DNA of 64,000 bases from Gnetum montanum (Eukaryota > Streptophyta > Gnetopsida > Gnetales > Gnetaceae), in NCBI GenBank assembly GCA_015680685.1, contig MNCI01006679.1:84591-148590 (forward strand). The letters run 5' to 3'. Of the stretch, positions 47,924 to 58,640 are shown one piece after another. How positions within the stretch are numbered: the first letter of the stretch is position 1; the number at the start of each line of letters is the position of its first letter. The translations under genes and the position numbers were made by a program. A model generated the notes under the pieces. That model did not search any database. It was not told the origin of the DNA and saw only the letters and a list, made by a program, of their open reading frames with translations.

Positions 47924-49905
47924 CATGCCTCTCTTACAAGATCATGATAATGCCACACTTAGTGAGGAAGTTCATTGGAGAACCAATGAACTATATGAAG
48001 ATGAAGATTGGAGTACACAAGCTAAAGTGGGGGTTTCTTATAAACATGAATGAAAGAAACATCATCCCAACGCATGAAAGCATAATCTACCCGATGACGA
48101 TGAACTCCTACTGGCCACTACAAGCTTAACACAAATAAAAGAGGCTTTTAGAATCTCACGTAGGCATTATAAAGAGAGCCATCTACCCAGGCTCGATTTA
48201 AACAACTTCCCTAATTTTTCAGGAGGCTACGACTTAGATCCGTATCAACATTTACAAGCCTTCTATGATTCCTGCACATGGAATAACATTGATAATGATT
48301 GGAAAAAACTTAAGCTCTTTCCCATGACACTCGTTGGCCAAGAAAAATTATGGTATAGATAATTAAAAAAAAATTCAATACGATGTTGGTCATCAATGGT
48401 AGAAGTATTTAACGAAAAATATCAAACCTATGCAAAAGTGTTAGCCTTGAGGAAACAAATACAAGGATGGAAACAAGCACAACATGAACCCTTGGACATG
48501 GCCTTAGAAAGATATTATGCACTATTAAACAACTGTCTAGGCCATGGGTTTTTCGAGGAAAGGCTAATGTACCATATCATTGATGGGCTTCGTGATGCAA
48601 CCAAAGAAACCTTAGGGATGTATGCCCAAGGTCAATTATATGAACTACAAACCCATAAAATCCAAGAGCTTATTAAGCGGGTAGCAATAGGAGAAGGAGA
48701 AATGGCTAGATGGGAGAGCGTTGAAAAACATCAACGGGACCAAAATCTCAACTTAACAAAGGTCCATGATCATAAAAAGGAGAAATCAACCAATCACAAG
48801 TAGAAAGAACCATCTTTTTCGATACAACAATCATTAGAAGAAGTCAAGGCAAAGATCAATAAGATGTTGGAATGGACGTATCAAAACTGTGGAGAATTTA
48901 TCAACATTATTGGAGATAGAGTTTTGACAACCCAAGAAGCAGGACAAAACATTAGAAAATCAGAAAGAAGGGATAAGGAAAATAAGAGCTCAACTGCCAA
49001 TCATATGTATGAATGCAACATATGCCTGCACGATCACCCCAAGGGCCAATGCCCAATATTGTTACATTTACATGAGCATTGGGGAAACACGTTACATCCA
49101 GAGTTCATACAGATGTGCTATGTTCGATCATAGTGGTAGCAATCCCAGTCGTGGGGGAGACCACCACTAAACTAGAGACACCCTTCATATCATCCAAACC
49201 CAAACGCTTATCTTGTTCAACATCCTATTTCTCCAACTGGGCCAATGCACTTTATCTTACCATAGTACCATTCTCAATACTATCAGCCCATACCTTCAAC
49301 ACAACCACCACCTTGTGTACCTTACACTTCTCCTCAATTTCAACATTCTTATTTTTTCCCTCCTTCTACATCATTACCAACTGTTCCTAAGGTGCATGCA
49401 CCACCACAACAACCTACGAACGTTACTTGTGCTACTATTTCCAATGACAGTGAGAGACTTTACCAACATCGAAGATGTCCCTTCTTTAGAAATTACCCTA
49501 GGAAGGGACAACATAATTCCGAGCCCACTGCATCCTCCAACTCAGCACAAGTCCAACCCTGTGGTGCACCCTTATCTTCAAACCCGACGCCTCATGTAAC
49601 TTCATCAGGGCCACCAACTAACACTCCAATAACCATATGGCCCAATGAACACAGGCATGGAGGGCAACATCCCAATCCTTGTGTACCATCTAATAGTCCC
49701 AAATATCATAGTGGGTCAACTCGTTATCTGGGAACTACATCGTGCAAATGGCCTCACTATGTTTACTATAATCAAGTGTGTGAACCCTGATGGGGTAAGT
49801 ATGACTGGGCCACAATATTTCCAACATGCAAGGATCCTCATCTTTCATTTATTAATCCTTGCCATCCTCAACCATTTAGTTATGGGGGATACCCCCCATC
49901 CTAAT
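47924..49905 (+). pseudogene. gag: Family G gag, best preserved copy
   Basis: Begins 'MPLLQDHDNA'. The gag core lies near 48180-48460, with a long clean stretch at 48396-48803 ('MVEVFNEKYQTYAKVLALRK', 'MALERYYALLNN'). 48864-49133 holds the zinc knuckle 'CNICLHDHPKGQC' (CX2CX3HX4C, 49014-49053), as in Athila-type gag. A proline/serine/glutamine-rich tail follows to 'YGGYPPS' near 49903. About ten stops plus small shifts. Expected product about 650 residues. The donor-like GTAAGTATG lies at 49795 inside the tail. No protease domain follows. Confidence 0.9.
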
Positions 49906-50968
49906 AACAAGCAAGATTAATAACCATTTTTTATTTTTCTTTAATTTTACAACTTTTTGTTTTCCAATTTTTCATTTTTCAACTTCTTATTTTATCTTTT
50001 TGTCTTTTTATAATGAATCTTGTCTACTAATAAAACACTCATGTGGATCGTTGGTTGAGCTGTGTTCTATGTTATTAAGTTTCGAGTGGTCAATTATTTG
50101 GATAGTGAGCCCATTACACCCACTCATCCATTCTACAAATATGAGGTTCTGTTCGAGGGTATAGTGATAATCTTGACATTCTTAAAACTGAAAATTAATT
50201 GTGTTCATTGTATCTAGAATGAAGAAGGATGGACCAAGAGGGAATGATTAGGGTGTGACATTAAGGGGACTTGAGGATTCTATTTGGTGATATTTGTGGG
50301 AGTTATCATGCAATGTGGTTGTACTAAGATCCTTGTAGATCTAATGAAAAATGGGAGTAAGAGTAATCAAAAGGGCACTCAAAAATCCAATGCTATTCTA
50401 GGGGGTCCCACTGGAAAGAGATGCACCCATGCTTGAAGGTTGGTGACTTCTCTAGATTCAGTATTCAAAAAGAAAAAAGATAAAGAGAAAAGAAAATGAA
50501 AAGAAAAGTGCGGCAAAACAAAAATCACTCCTCCCTTGAACAAAACACCAAGTGATTGTATGNAACTTTAAGTGTGGTTACACAAGGGCATTATAGGTTG
50601 AAACCTGCTTTGGGGTGTAATTTTTTGTAATATTCAATTATGACATAGCTCACACACACCATTTCTTACCCTTAGCATAATTTTTCATAATGTTCTTTCC
50701 CTACTATTATCCCTCTAAATTTCAACATTCCTATGTACCATTACATAGCATTTTTCTCCCAGCTGAGGTTTTATTGATAAAATCCACACCATCATAATTA
50801 ATTGTGCCTTTCGAATTAATGGAATTACCTTAGCAACCTTTAACATGTGCCACATTTCCTTGCTTTCATATTTTATTTTCCAAAAAACCCCTAAAAGTTT
50901 AGTTTTTCCCTCAAGCCTAAAACATCGATAGGCCGTGATATCGCGTCCCTCCAAACCTATAAATAGAC

Positions 50969-51020
<52 letters not shown>

Positions 51021-51444
51021 NCATCACGTGGGGGAGTTTTTCAAGTTTTTCTCTACGACTTGCAAGTGTGACACCTTTTCTTTCATATCTGTATCTCTCT
51101 CGCTGGTACTCTGATTTTAATGCCATCTAAACCTGCTTGAACCTGGAGTGTTCAGCTTAGTCATGGGGGAGGGACATTTGCTGAAAAGTGCCTAAATTTT
51201 TTGGAATTTATCATCACCCAAAGGACATCATCTAGGGTAATTAGCTATAACACTTAGAGTAAGTGTGCCATAAAAATCATTTAATCCCTAGGTATACCAG
51301 GGAAACTAAAATTGGAAACCACCTAAGTCACAGAACTCATTATTACAATCTTTCAGGAAATATCACACAAAGATAAAAAATTAATTAATTAAGGCAAGAA
51401 ATAAGGTATAACTTAACTTTAAAAACCACCTCGTGTGATTGTAG
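49795..51444 (+). other. Putative intron / non-coding block of the complete family G element
   Basis: GGGGTAAGTATG at the left and GTGTGATTGTAG at the right, touching ORF2's ATG. The branch-point text of copy 1 is lost here. An N at 50563 replaces about 330 bp that copy 1 has (about 10297-10625). A 50-base poly-C run and N lie at 50971-51021. A GTGATATCGCG plus CTATAAATAG pair at 50936-50967 looks like a piece of U3 promoter. Confidence 0.5.
50971..51021. other. Poly-C run ending in N (probable assembly artefact)
   Basis: Exactly 50 C followed by N. The homologous place in copy 1 (about 11030-11060) has only a short CCCCC. A read-end or gap-filling artefact is the simplest reading. Confidence 0.8.
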
Positions 51445-54221
51445 ATGGCATCGAAACGTGGACAACAAGAAGGTCCTACTCAAGGTGAAAGCAAATGATG
51501 TCGGAGAGGTGGAAGATAGGATCCTGCCAGACAACATACAAAATAGGAGGAGTAATCGTTTAGTAGTCATCAAGAGGACCCTCCTACTGTACAGTTTGGG
51601 AAGGCAGAAGGAGGAGCTGCTACAGTGCCTAAACATGAAAAGTCCATAAGATTGTGTTCAGGCCATCCATGAAAAGTCCACATTCGCTGCGGTGATTGTG
51701 GAATTGAACTTTGAATCTTTTGTAGAGTTCACTCTTGAGGCTGTTAGGGATCACCTCAAAGGGTCTCCCTTATGGCCTACCCTCTCAAAAAGTGGTGCCT
51801 GGTACCTAGGAGAAATGTACCAATTTTGACACAATAGGGAACAAGGAATTGTTATCAATATTTGTGGTGTGACAATTGATTTCTCTATGTAGGCCATTTT
51901 GGAAGTATTAAAACTTCCGAATACATGGCCCAAGGTTGCTCAGTTATCCACCTATTCAGACCTCGATGTGCAACAGGATTGGTTGGAAAGGGCTTATGGA
52001 AGAGATAAAACATTTGGTGAGTTAACGATGGAAGAGAGGATTTACTTTAAAATTGGAACATATCACCTCTTCCCCACGAAGGGCTTAAAAAGAATATCAA
52101 TGTATGCGGCCAAAGGATGTGCAGTGTTGATGGGAAAGGTTAACAATAACCTGCCCCATCTATATTTAATGGAGATCCTGAGGAGGTTCGAGGAATGAAA
52201 GATAGGGAAGATGGTGCTGCCTTTCCCTTGTCTTATCAGAAAGCTTTGTTGATGTGCTGGTATTTAGGGGTACACCAATGATGTCCTCTGAAAAGCCCTA
52301 ACTGCCTCATATGCTGAATTGTTAAAGTCGCTAGCCCCAAGAAAAATCACTGGTGAGACACTAGGACTAGAAGAAGAAGAAGAATAGATGGCTAGGCCAA
52401 CTACAACTCAACTTGCAAGACCCAGCCAACCTCCAAGCACTGGTCCAAGCCAACAATAGGAAGTAGGGCCCAGCACAGGCCAAGATCAGTCACCACCGCT
52501 ACAAGACTACATACCATCAATGAGCCATCTTAGGGCCATTGCTAAGATGGTCATTTGGGGAAGTTGTGATGATGCAAACCTCTTCCACGTCATTGACGAT
52601 GCCATTCAGCCCAGTATTTCTTTGGATCACATAAGGGGCAAAGTATCTATTCACACAGGAGGAGGGGAAAGTAGATGGTCATAATAGATCTTAGGAAACA
52701 CGACATCTTTCCAGGTGAGATTAGAGACTGGTGAAGGGGCCACTGTGGTGGTCATGCAATACCAAGATGTCATGGGAGCTGTAGAAGTGGTTGTGGATCA
52801 CATCAAAGAATTATTCAATGTACCTGTTGTGCCACCGGTAGATCTCATAGGAGCACGGGATGCTCAAACTTTGGTTGGAACCTCAATGACTCCTATGGAA
52901 CATGAGGATGCGCTTGATTGATTACTTGAAATAGGACAAGTAATGATGTCCCTATTTGACATCCCTCAGGATGTTACGGTAATTCAGTCATACCTCATTT
53001 TCACAAAGGGAAAGCTGGTCTTAACAGAAGTGAGGGTCGAGCATGCTGAAGCAGAGATGTAGAAATTACAAGAGTATCTCATGGCCCTACAAGCAGCATA
53101 GCGGGACCCTCTACAATTTGTTCCTGTAGACCTGCTAGATAATTTTAGAACTGAGAAACTAACCAAGCTAATCATGGAGAATAAAAGGATGGCTGAGGAA
53201 AAAGAGAAGGCTATTTGGGATGCCTCTGCAACACAAGCGCAAACTCATGCACATCTTAAAGCACTCAATGCCTTACAGGAAGAAAATAAATAGCTTGTTG
53301 CCGACAACCTTCGGTTGACCACTGTGGAGAAGCAGAAGAACGTTCTTGAGAACCACTTTCATTAGTTGCGAGAATAATTCATCCAAGTCAACCAAGACAT
53401 AAGTCATTTAGCCAAGGAGAACCAAACCCTCTCAATGGAGGAGGTATGTGCAATTCATCAAAAGATAACCATTGAAATACGTGTGTGGAAAAATGAGGCT
53501 AAAAGACATGAGAAGCTGAAGGAGCACTTTCAAGATTAGGTGGGGATGTAGAAATAGATCCTTGAGAAGGAGATCCATATGGCCAAGGCCCAGATCAATG
53601 CTATCAGTGCTCAACACACTGATTGGCAAGCCATATTGGACACATATGCCTTTGCCCACCAAGCGGAAGTTAAGAGCCTGGACCTGCAGATTTAGGATTT
53701 GATAGAATACATGGAGTTGGCAAATTTAAGGTATGCCAACCTTGCCATGTTAATAGCAGGGTGCCCAAGGATAGAGCTTGAGTAGTAGGTAGCAACCACC
53801 CACATCAAATACGAAGTAGAATTTGTAGAGTGTAAGAAGCTGTTGGAAAAACTGGAAGTTGCAAATTATGAACTTGAGGTGGTAAAGGCAAGCTACCAAG
53901 GCCAAAAGGATGTCACAGTAGATTTGGCTTGATGGATAGTAAATTTTCAAGAGTACAACGATAAAGCTAGAGCCTATGAGGAGGAACGACGGGTGTTCGC
54001 GGCTTGGTATGTCAAGGCCAATCAAATGTTTTTACAACTACCCTGTCTGTGGGAAGTGTCGACTCCATCAAACATTGGAACATTAGCATGGATGGCACAA
54101 GACCCTTAGACCAAAGAGGAGAAGCTCCAGGCCATACTTCAATGTCATCAAGCCTCAAAACCTAGAGCACAAGACAAAGGGAAAGCACCAATGGAGGAGC
54201 CACCACCACCTGTAACTCCAT
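51445..54221 (+). pseudogene. Family G ORF2: N-terminal globular domain plus coiled coil
   Basis: Starts 'MASKRGQQEGP' immediately after a splice-acceptor-like TGTAG. After an early frameshift it reads 'FTLEAVRDHLKGSPLWPTL', 'YLGEMYQF', 'VTIDFS' and 'PKVAQLSTYSDLDVQQDWLE' (51899-52198 open), then 'PCLIRKLC', a Pro/Gln-rich linker near 52390-52500 and 'ALD..LEIGQVM' near 52910. A long charged heptad-like coiled coil follows from about 53150 to 54030, and then 'MEEPPPPVTP'. Expected length about 920 residues. It has no RT, protease, integrase or transmembrane motif. The N-terminal layout recalls the plant retroelement 'putative transposon protein' domain and exon 3 of the antisense gene. The role is unknown. 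Stops are mostly TAG, TGA or TAA at Gln/Trp codons. Confidence 0.75.
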
Positions 54222-54377
54222 GAGTTCTACCCATTTTTGTAGATGTAGAATATTCTTTGTGTTATGTCTTCATTTTGTTTTTATTCCACATTGTGGAATA
54301 ATCTCATTTTCCAATCTAATAATCCCATACCTATCCATTGTGTAATCACTATAACTCGAGGACGAGTTTTCATTCAG

Positions 54378-54388
54378 TTGTGGGGGTA
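54378..54388 (+). other. Family G polypurine tract
   Basis: TTGTGGGGGTA directly before the 3' LTR; same as at 12461. Confidence 0.82.
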
Positions 54389-55220
54389 TGATGAGTCATC
54401 ATTTGGGGCGACTGCGATATCATGTACGCGATATCGCATGCCCAGCCGCAATATCACATACGTGATATTGCGGCCTGTCTCCTCATCTATAAATAAGAGG
54501 TAGATAGATGAGTTTTGAGGAGTTAGTTCTTAGTTCCTTACCCAAACTCTTGCAGTTTTTCCTTCTTAGAGTTAGAATTATTTTCCAGTGTATGCCCGTA
54601 ATGTGGTGATTGTAATTTTACGACATCCTTATTTGATTGTGACGTACTTGGACATGCACATGACTAGAAATAAAGATCGAGATTACTTCATCATTGCAGT
54701 ATTCACTTAGCTTAATCATTTAATTAATTGTTATTTATTGCTTTCCTAGTTAATGTCTTCTCACCCTTAAAACTCATGTTAAAACGTGGAATGAGTACGA
54801 CTTGATTACGAGCATTTAAGTGTGACTACTTGGTAACCCAGTAGCGTACCTAGGATCTACACTTGGTAGTCCCAGTGATAGTCATGCATGAATTTTAAGA
54901 TGTGTATAGATAATCAAGGAACAGATGCTCATCACACTTAGGCTAGCTTAGATTCTCTCACCCTCTCTCTCCTAGATGAGTGAATATTACTTTCTATTGC
55001 CTTCAGGGGTAGCATTAGGTTAGAAACACATCATACACCTCACTCTAGACTAAACCATACGTGACAAATTTAATATTGGTCCATGTGGGAAGACAATGAA
55101 CTACGACCTAAGGCTAATTATCTAGATGCCACAACTAGTCCGTCTGTAGAGTTCGATCGGATCACGCATGTAACACTCGTATTCGTATGGTTGGGTGTAG
55201 GGTTACATCACTAGTCATCA
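54389..55220 (+). repeat. Family G complete element: 3' LTR
   Basis: TGATGAGTCATC to AGTCATCA, 832 bp, pairing with 46948-47778. GATATC palindromes at 54412-54473, TATA at 54487-54495. Followed by the AAATA duplication. Confidence 0.95.
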
Positions 55221-55225
55221 AAATA
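55221..55225 (+). other. Target site duplication, right
   Basis: AAATA, the same as 46943-46947. Confidence 0.9.
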
Positions 55226-55375
55226 TAATTTAGATCATTAAATGAAATGCTTAAAGACACCTATCTAAAGGTTATGAATCCCAATATTTCAAACTAGTTA
55301 AGGAGAACTTCAAACTTGATAACATTAATGACTACTTTAGTGAAGCTATACGACATTTTTATTAAATATTCCTTA
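55226..55375 (+). pseudogene. Family L gag, copy C, right part
   Basis: Continues the gag from 46947; 'ATTAAATGAAATGC' parallels 30775-30790. It reads 'ENFKLDNINDYFSEAIRHFY' near 55308-55365, a piece missing in copy A. Confidence 0.7.
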
Positions 55376-55384
55376 TAGCAAATT

Positions 55385-56520
55385 ATGTTCCTAGTTCTTT
55401 TGTATATCATGATATAAAATATCTGTAACAAGAATGAATAAATAAGGAGGAAGAGGGAAACCTTACTTAACTAAGCATTCAATCTTAAACCACAAGAGCA
55501 TTAGCATTTCCAAAAAGAGTCTCCATCATCTTAATAAATTTTTCTTTAAAACCATATTTTTGAAAATAATTAATAATAAATTATCATTCAATTCTATCGT
55601 ATGCTTTAGCATAATCAAGCTTTTAAAAAGCAATGTCTTAATTAGAGTCTTCAGCCCACTATATATCTACCTTTGAGAAAGTTAATTTGTACTAGAGTAA
55701 TTAAATAAGAAATAATTGGTTTTAATCTTTTAGTAAGACATTTACCAAAAATTTTATAAAAAATATTTAGAAGAGTAATAGAGCACCAATTACCAATGTA
55801 GAAAAGATCATCTCCGTAGGAATAAGTTTGATGACTCCTTTATTCAACTCTTTACCAATAGAACATTGTTCAATGGCTTCTCCAAAACCACAATAAAGGT
55901 CCATACCAACAACATCCCAATGATTTTAAAAAAAATTAATAGAAATTCCATAAAAGCCTTGAGCTTTATTATTGGCTAAGCTAAATAATACATCTTTAAT
56001 TTCAATAAGAAAGATATCATGCTTAAGAAGATGGTTGTAACTTCTATGAATAATATTAGATCATAATTAGAGAAAAGTTCCTCTGATTAAAATCCTCTAA
56101 AACAAATATACATTGAAATTGTATTTCTAAAACCATTGATAATAAGAGGATTGGAATTAATTAAACCATTAAATTTTTTGAAGTTAATAATAGGTAAACT
56201 ACTTTTATATTTTAAAAATTTTAAAAATTCCATGCATTGTTCTCCCTCTACATTCAACCAATTGAGTTGACTATTAATGAGAGTACTCTTAGCATTATAC
56301 ATATTACATTTTTGTTTTAATAAGTGAACATAGGCAATTCATTATTGAAGAATAATATCATAGGGATCATTTTGTATTACAGTGTTGATCTTTTGAATTT
56401 CATTATAGATTTTTTTCTTAATATTTCTTTGTCTCTTAGCATATTACTTACCCAACAAATGAGCAAAATTATAAACACAATATATAGCATGCAACCAATT
56501 TACTAAGAGGACTTATTTTT
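55385..56520 (-). pseudogene. LINE reverse transcriptase fragment
   Basis: The minus strand, from high to low coordinate, shows 'KEIQKIN' and 'WLNVEGEQCMEFLKFLKYK' (56250-56190) upstream of RT. It then shows 'LNKGVIKLIP' near 55840, the 'KLDYAKAYDRIE' motif near 55620-55585, and a degraded 'PLPPYLFIL' block near 55440. This order is standard for plant non-LTR elements. The catalytic FADD region and the 3' end are missing, and stops are frequent. Confidence 0.85.
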
Positions 56521-56539
56521 ACATTAGTGTAGGGAAACT

Positions 56540-57508
56540 TCTTCTAATTCTCTTGTTCTCTTTTCTATGTGTAATATTTTTAGGTTTTGAACACTATGGA
56601 GATATCTTGAAGGCCAAAGTGATGTCTTATTTGAGATGTGGATTCTTAGTGAAGATTTCTAGAAACTTCAGAAGACATTTGGAATGTTTGATAGTCATCC
56701 TAGATAAGACTTCTTATAATCCTATGGTACATCTCAATTAAGTGTAAGGCATCTCAAGAATTGCTAAGACATCTCACCTAAGACATCCCAAATATGGTTG
56801 AGATGTCTTAGCTCTAGACAAGACATCTTAGGCCAAGGAGAGATGTCTCACCAGCATTCCTAGTTTTAATAAGAGATAATCTAGCAAGGATAGAAATGAT
56901 CTGTATGGTTGGTGAAACATCCAAAATTGGTTTTTCTAATTTGAAAAATAATCAAAAAAATGGATAAAAAGATAAAAACATCATGGCATATTTAATTGAA
57001 GCTTATAAAAGATTTCCTAGGCTTTTGATTTTTTTGAATCAGTAAATATGGATTTTATTCCTTGCTTGTATGAATCAAGGAGGGACTATGACATGAGAGT
57101 TGTTCATGTTTTAAGTTTGAAAGAGAGTGTAAGAAAGTACATTGAGTAAGTGCATATGTGGTTGCAACTCCAAGTCAATTATGTGGTGTATTTGCCTATG
57201 TATTCTTCTTCTTTCTTTTGTGTTAAAATCTTAGTCCTAAGTTGTGAAAGAGATTTTCTATTAGTTGTGTCTTGCATTGAGAGTATCCATTATGTGATTG
57301 TAAAGGCTCATGCTCTATAGAATCATTTGAGTGTTTTGAGAGCTTTTTGGATGTTTTGTGGGTTTTGAAACCTTGATGTAATCTTATTTTAATAATTAAA
57401 GATGGCTAGTTTTTTTCTTTTGTATCATATTATTTTTCTTTTCATAATATCTACATTTAGTAGGATTGAATGTGATGTTCCAAAGGAGTGAATCTACTTC
57501 ATCTAATT
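56540..57508 (+). repeat. Copia-type LTR (left edge uncertain)
   Basis: Placed by the primer site that follows and by an untranslated-leader-like 3' part. It contains repeated AGACATCTCA/GAGATGTCTT words in both orientations at 56750-56855. The left border was not found, and no second LTR is in the window. Confidence 0.5.
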
Positions 57509-57510
57509 AT

Positions 57511-57522
57511 TGATATTAGAGC
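57511..57522 (+). other. Primer-binding site, initiator tRNA-Met type
   Basis: TGATATTAGAGC is TGGTATCAGAGC with two transitions, the usual copia primer site; TTTATA follows as in many copia leaders. Confidence 0.75.
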
Positions 57523-57574
57523 TTTATATTGATTATTTCTTGGACTTGGTTACATATTTTTTTCAAGTTTAGAT

Positions 57575-58140
57575 GATTTCTAAGAAGAAATAGGTTTGAC
57601 CCTAAATAGAGTCATGGAGAGCATGAAGTCTACCTTCCAATTGATGGTTACTTAGTTTGATACAATTAGTGAAAAGGTAGACAAGAATGCTAGTCTTAGC
57701 CATATTATGACATGCAGAGATGATGAGCATTCACATTCAAGTGATGAAGAAGTTTCATAAATAGGTGAAGAAAATGATAAGGAAGGATAATCCAACTATG
57801 AGAGTGTTGGAATCCATCATCCAAGGATTCCAATGAAAGGGAATTCTATTTCTCATATGAGAATTCCAAGAGCTTCATCATCAATCTCTTCTTCTTCCCA
57901 TGGTAAGCTTGATGACAAGGATAAAGAAAGGCTTGCTAGATCATTTCATAATGTTTTAAGACTTTCGTACATTGAGTTGAAGACTTTCAATGATGTAAAT
58001 GGTGCCAATGCTTGTTTTAATTTATTTTTATATATTACTTTCATCAAAATGTGTGGGTGGATGCTATAGAAAAGGAAATTTCTCATATTAAGAAAAATGG
58101 CACATGGCAAGCCTCTCTGTTGGTTCCATGCATATTTCAA
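57575..58140 (+). pseudogene. Copia gag and RT-start fragments, internally deleted
   Basis: A gag-like piece near 57590-57760 ('MESMKSTFQLMVT', 'SEKVDKNA') is followed by a 78-codon frame at 57833-58069. Then comes 'FHQNVWVDAIEKEISHIKKN' with 'GTWQ' near 58040-58110, the conserved entry to copia RT. Protease and integrase are missing, so a large deletion or template switch joined them. Sequence of the next element starts at about 58140-58170. Confidence 0.7.
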
Positions 58141-58309
58141 AATCACAATTATAATTTGCTATCATTGTATGACTTCTTGGTTGTTGTTGTGTATAGCCAT
58201 CCTTTCACATACAATTCTTTAGCCTACTTCATGCACATTTGAATGTCTCTTTATTTGAAATGCCACACTTTCCATAAATAGTTTCACCCTAGATCATTAT
58301 ACATAATGC

Positions 58310-58640
58310 ATGTTTCTTCTCCACAATTTCATGCTCATTTTTCTTATCAATTTTTAAGTATAAATCTATGATCCCAAGCTTAGCATTAATTGTGATAAGT
58401 CACACTCTTCCCATAATAATTAAAAATTCACTCTTACTCTTTTCTACATGGATGACTAGGATATCTACTTAATAAGATTATCCATTGATCATGGTCACCA
58501 CATCATCTACCTGTCCTAAATAAATAATAATAGATTAGTCTATAAGCTCCAATCTTATGTTACTTTTCCACCTTAGGCTAGGTTCTAGGCTTTGTAAATT
58601 TCTTAAAAAATCAAGTTTAGGATTTAGTATGAATCTTTCA
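58310..58640 (-). pseudogene. Gypsy retropepsin, decayed
   Basis: The minus strand reads 'SNIRLELID' and 'GQVDDVVTMING', then 'VDILVIHVEKSKSEF' and 'IIMGRVWLITINAKLGIID' (58520-58350). These correspond to the plant gypsy protease text around the flap and 'ILGRPFLAT.NA' motif. The catalytic D-(S/T)-G triad is not recognisable. It follows the gag on the same strand. RT is cut off by the copia fragment at about 58140. Confidence 0.8.

Noticed and set aside
50917-51126. Minus ORF with a poly-glycine run
   Set aside because: It is created by the 50-base poly-C artefact next to an N.
51458-51649. Separate 63-codon ORF at the start of ORF2
   Set aside because: It is a shifted frame of the ORF2 start; the MASK frame is shared by both copies with a silent third-position change, which marks it as the real one.
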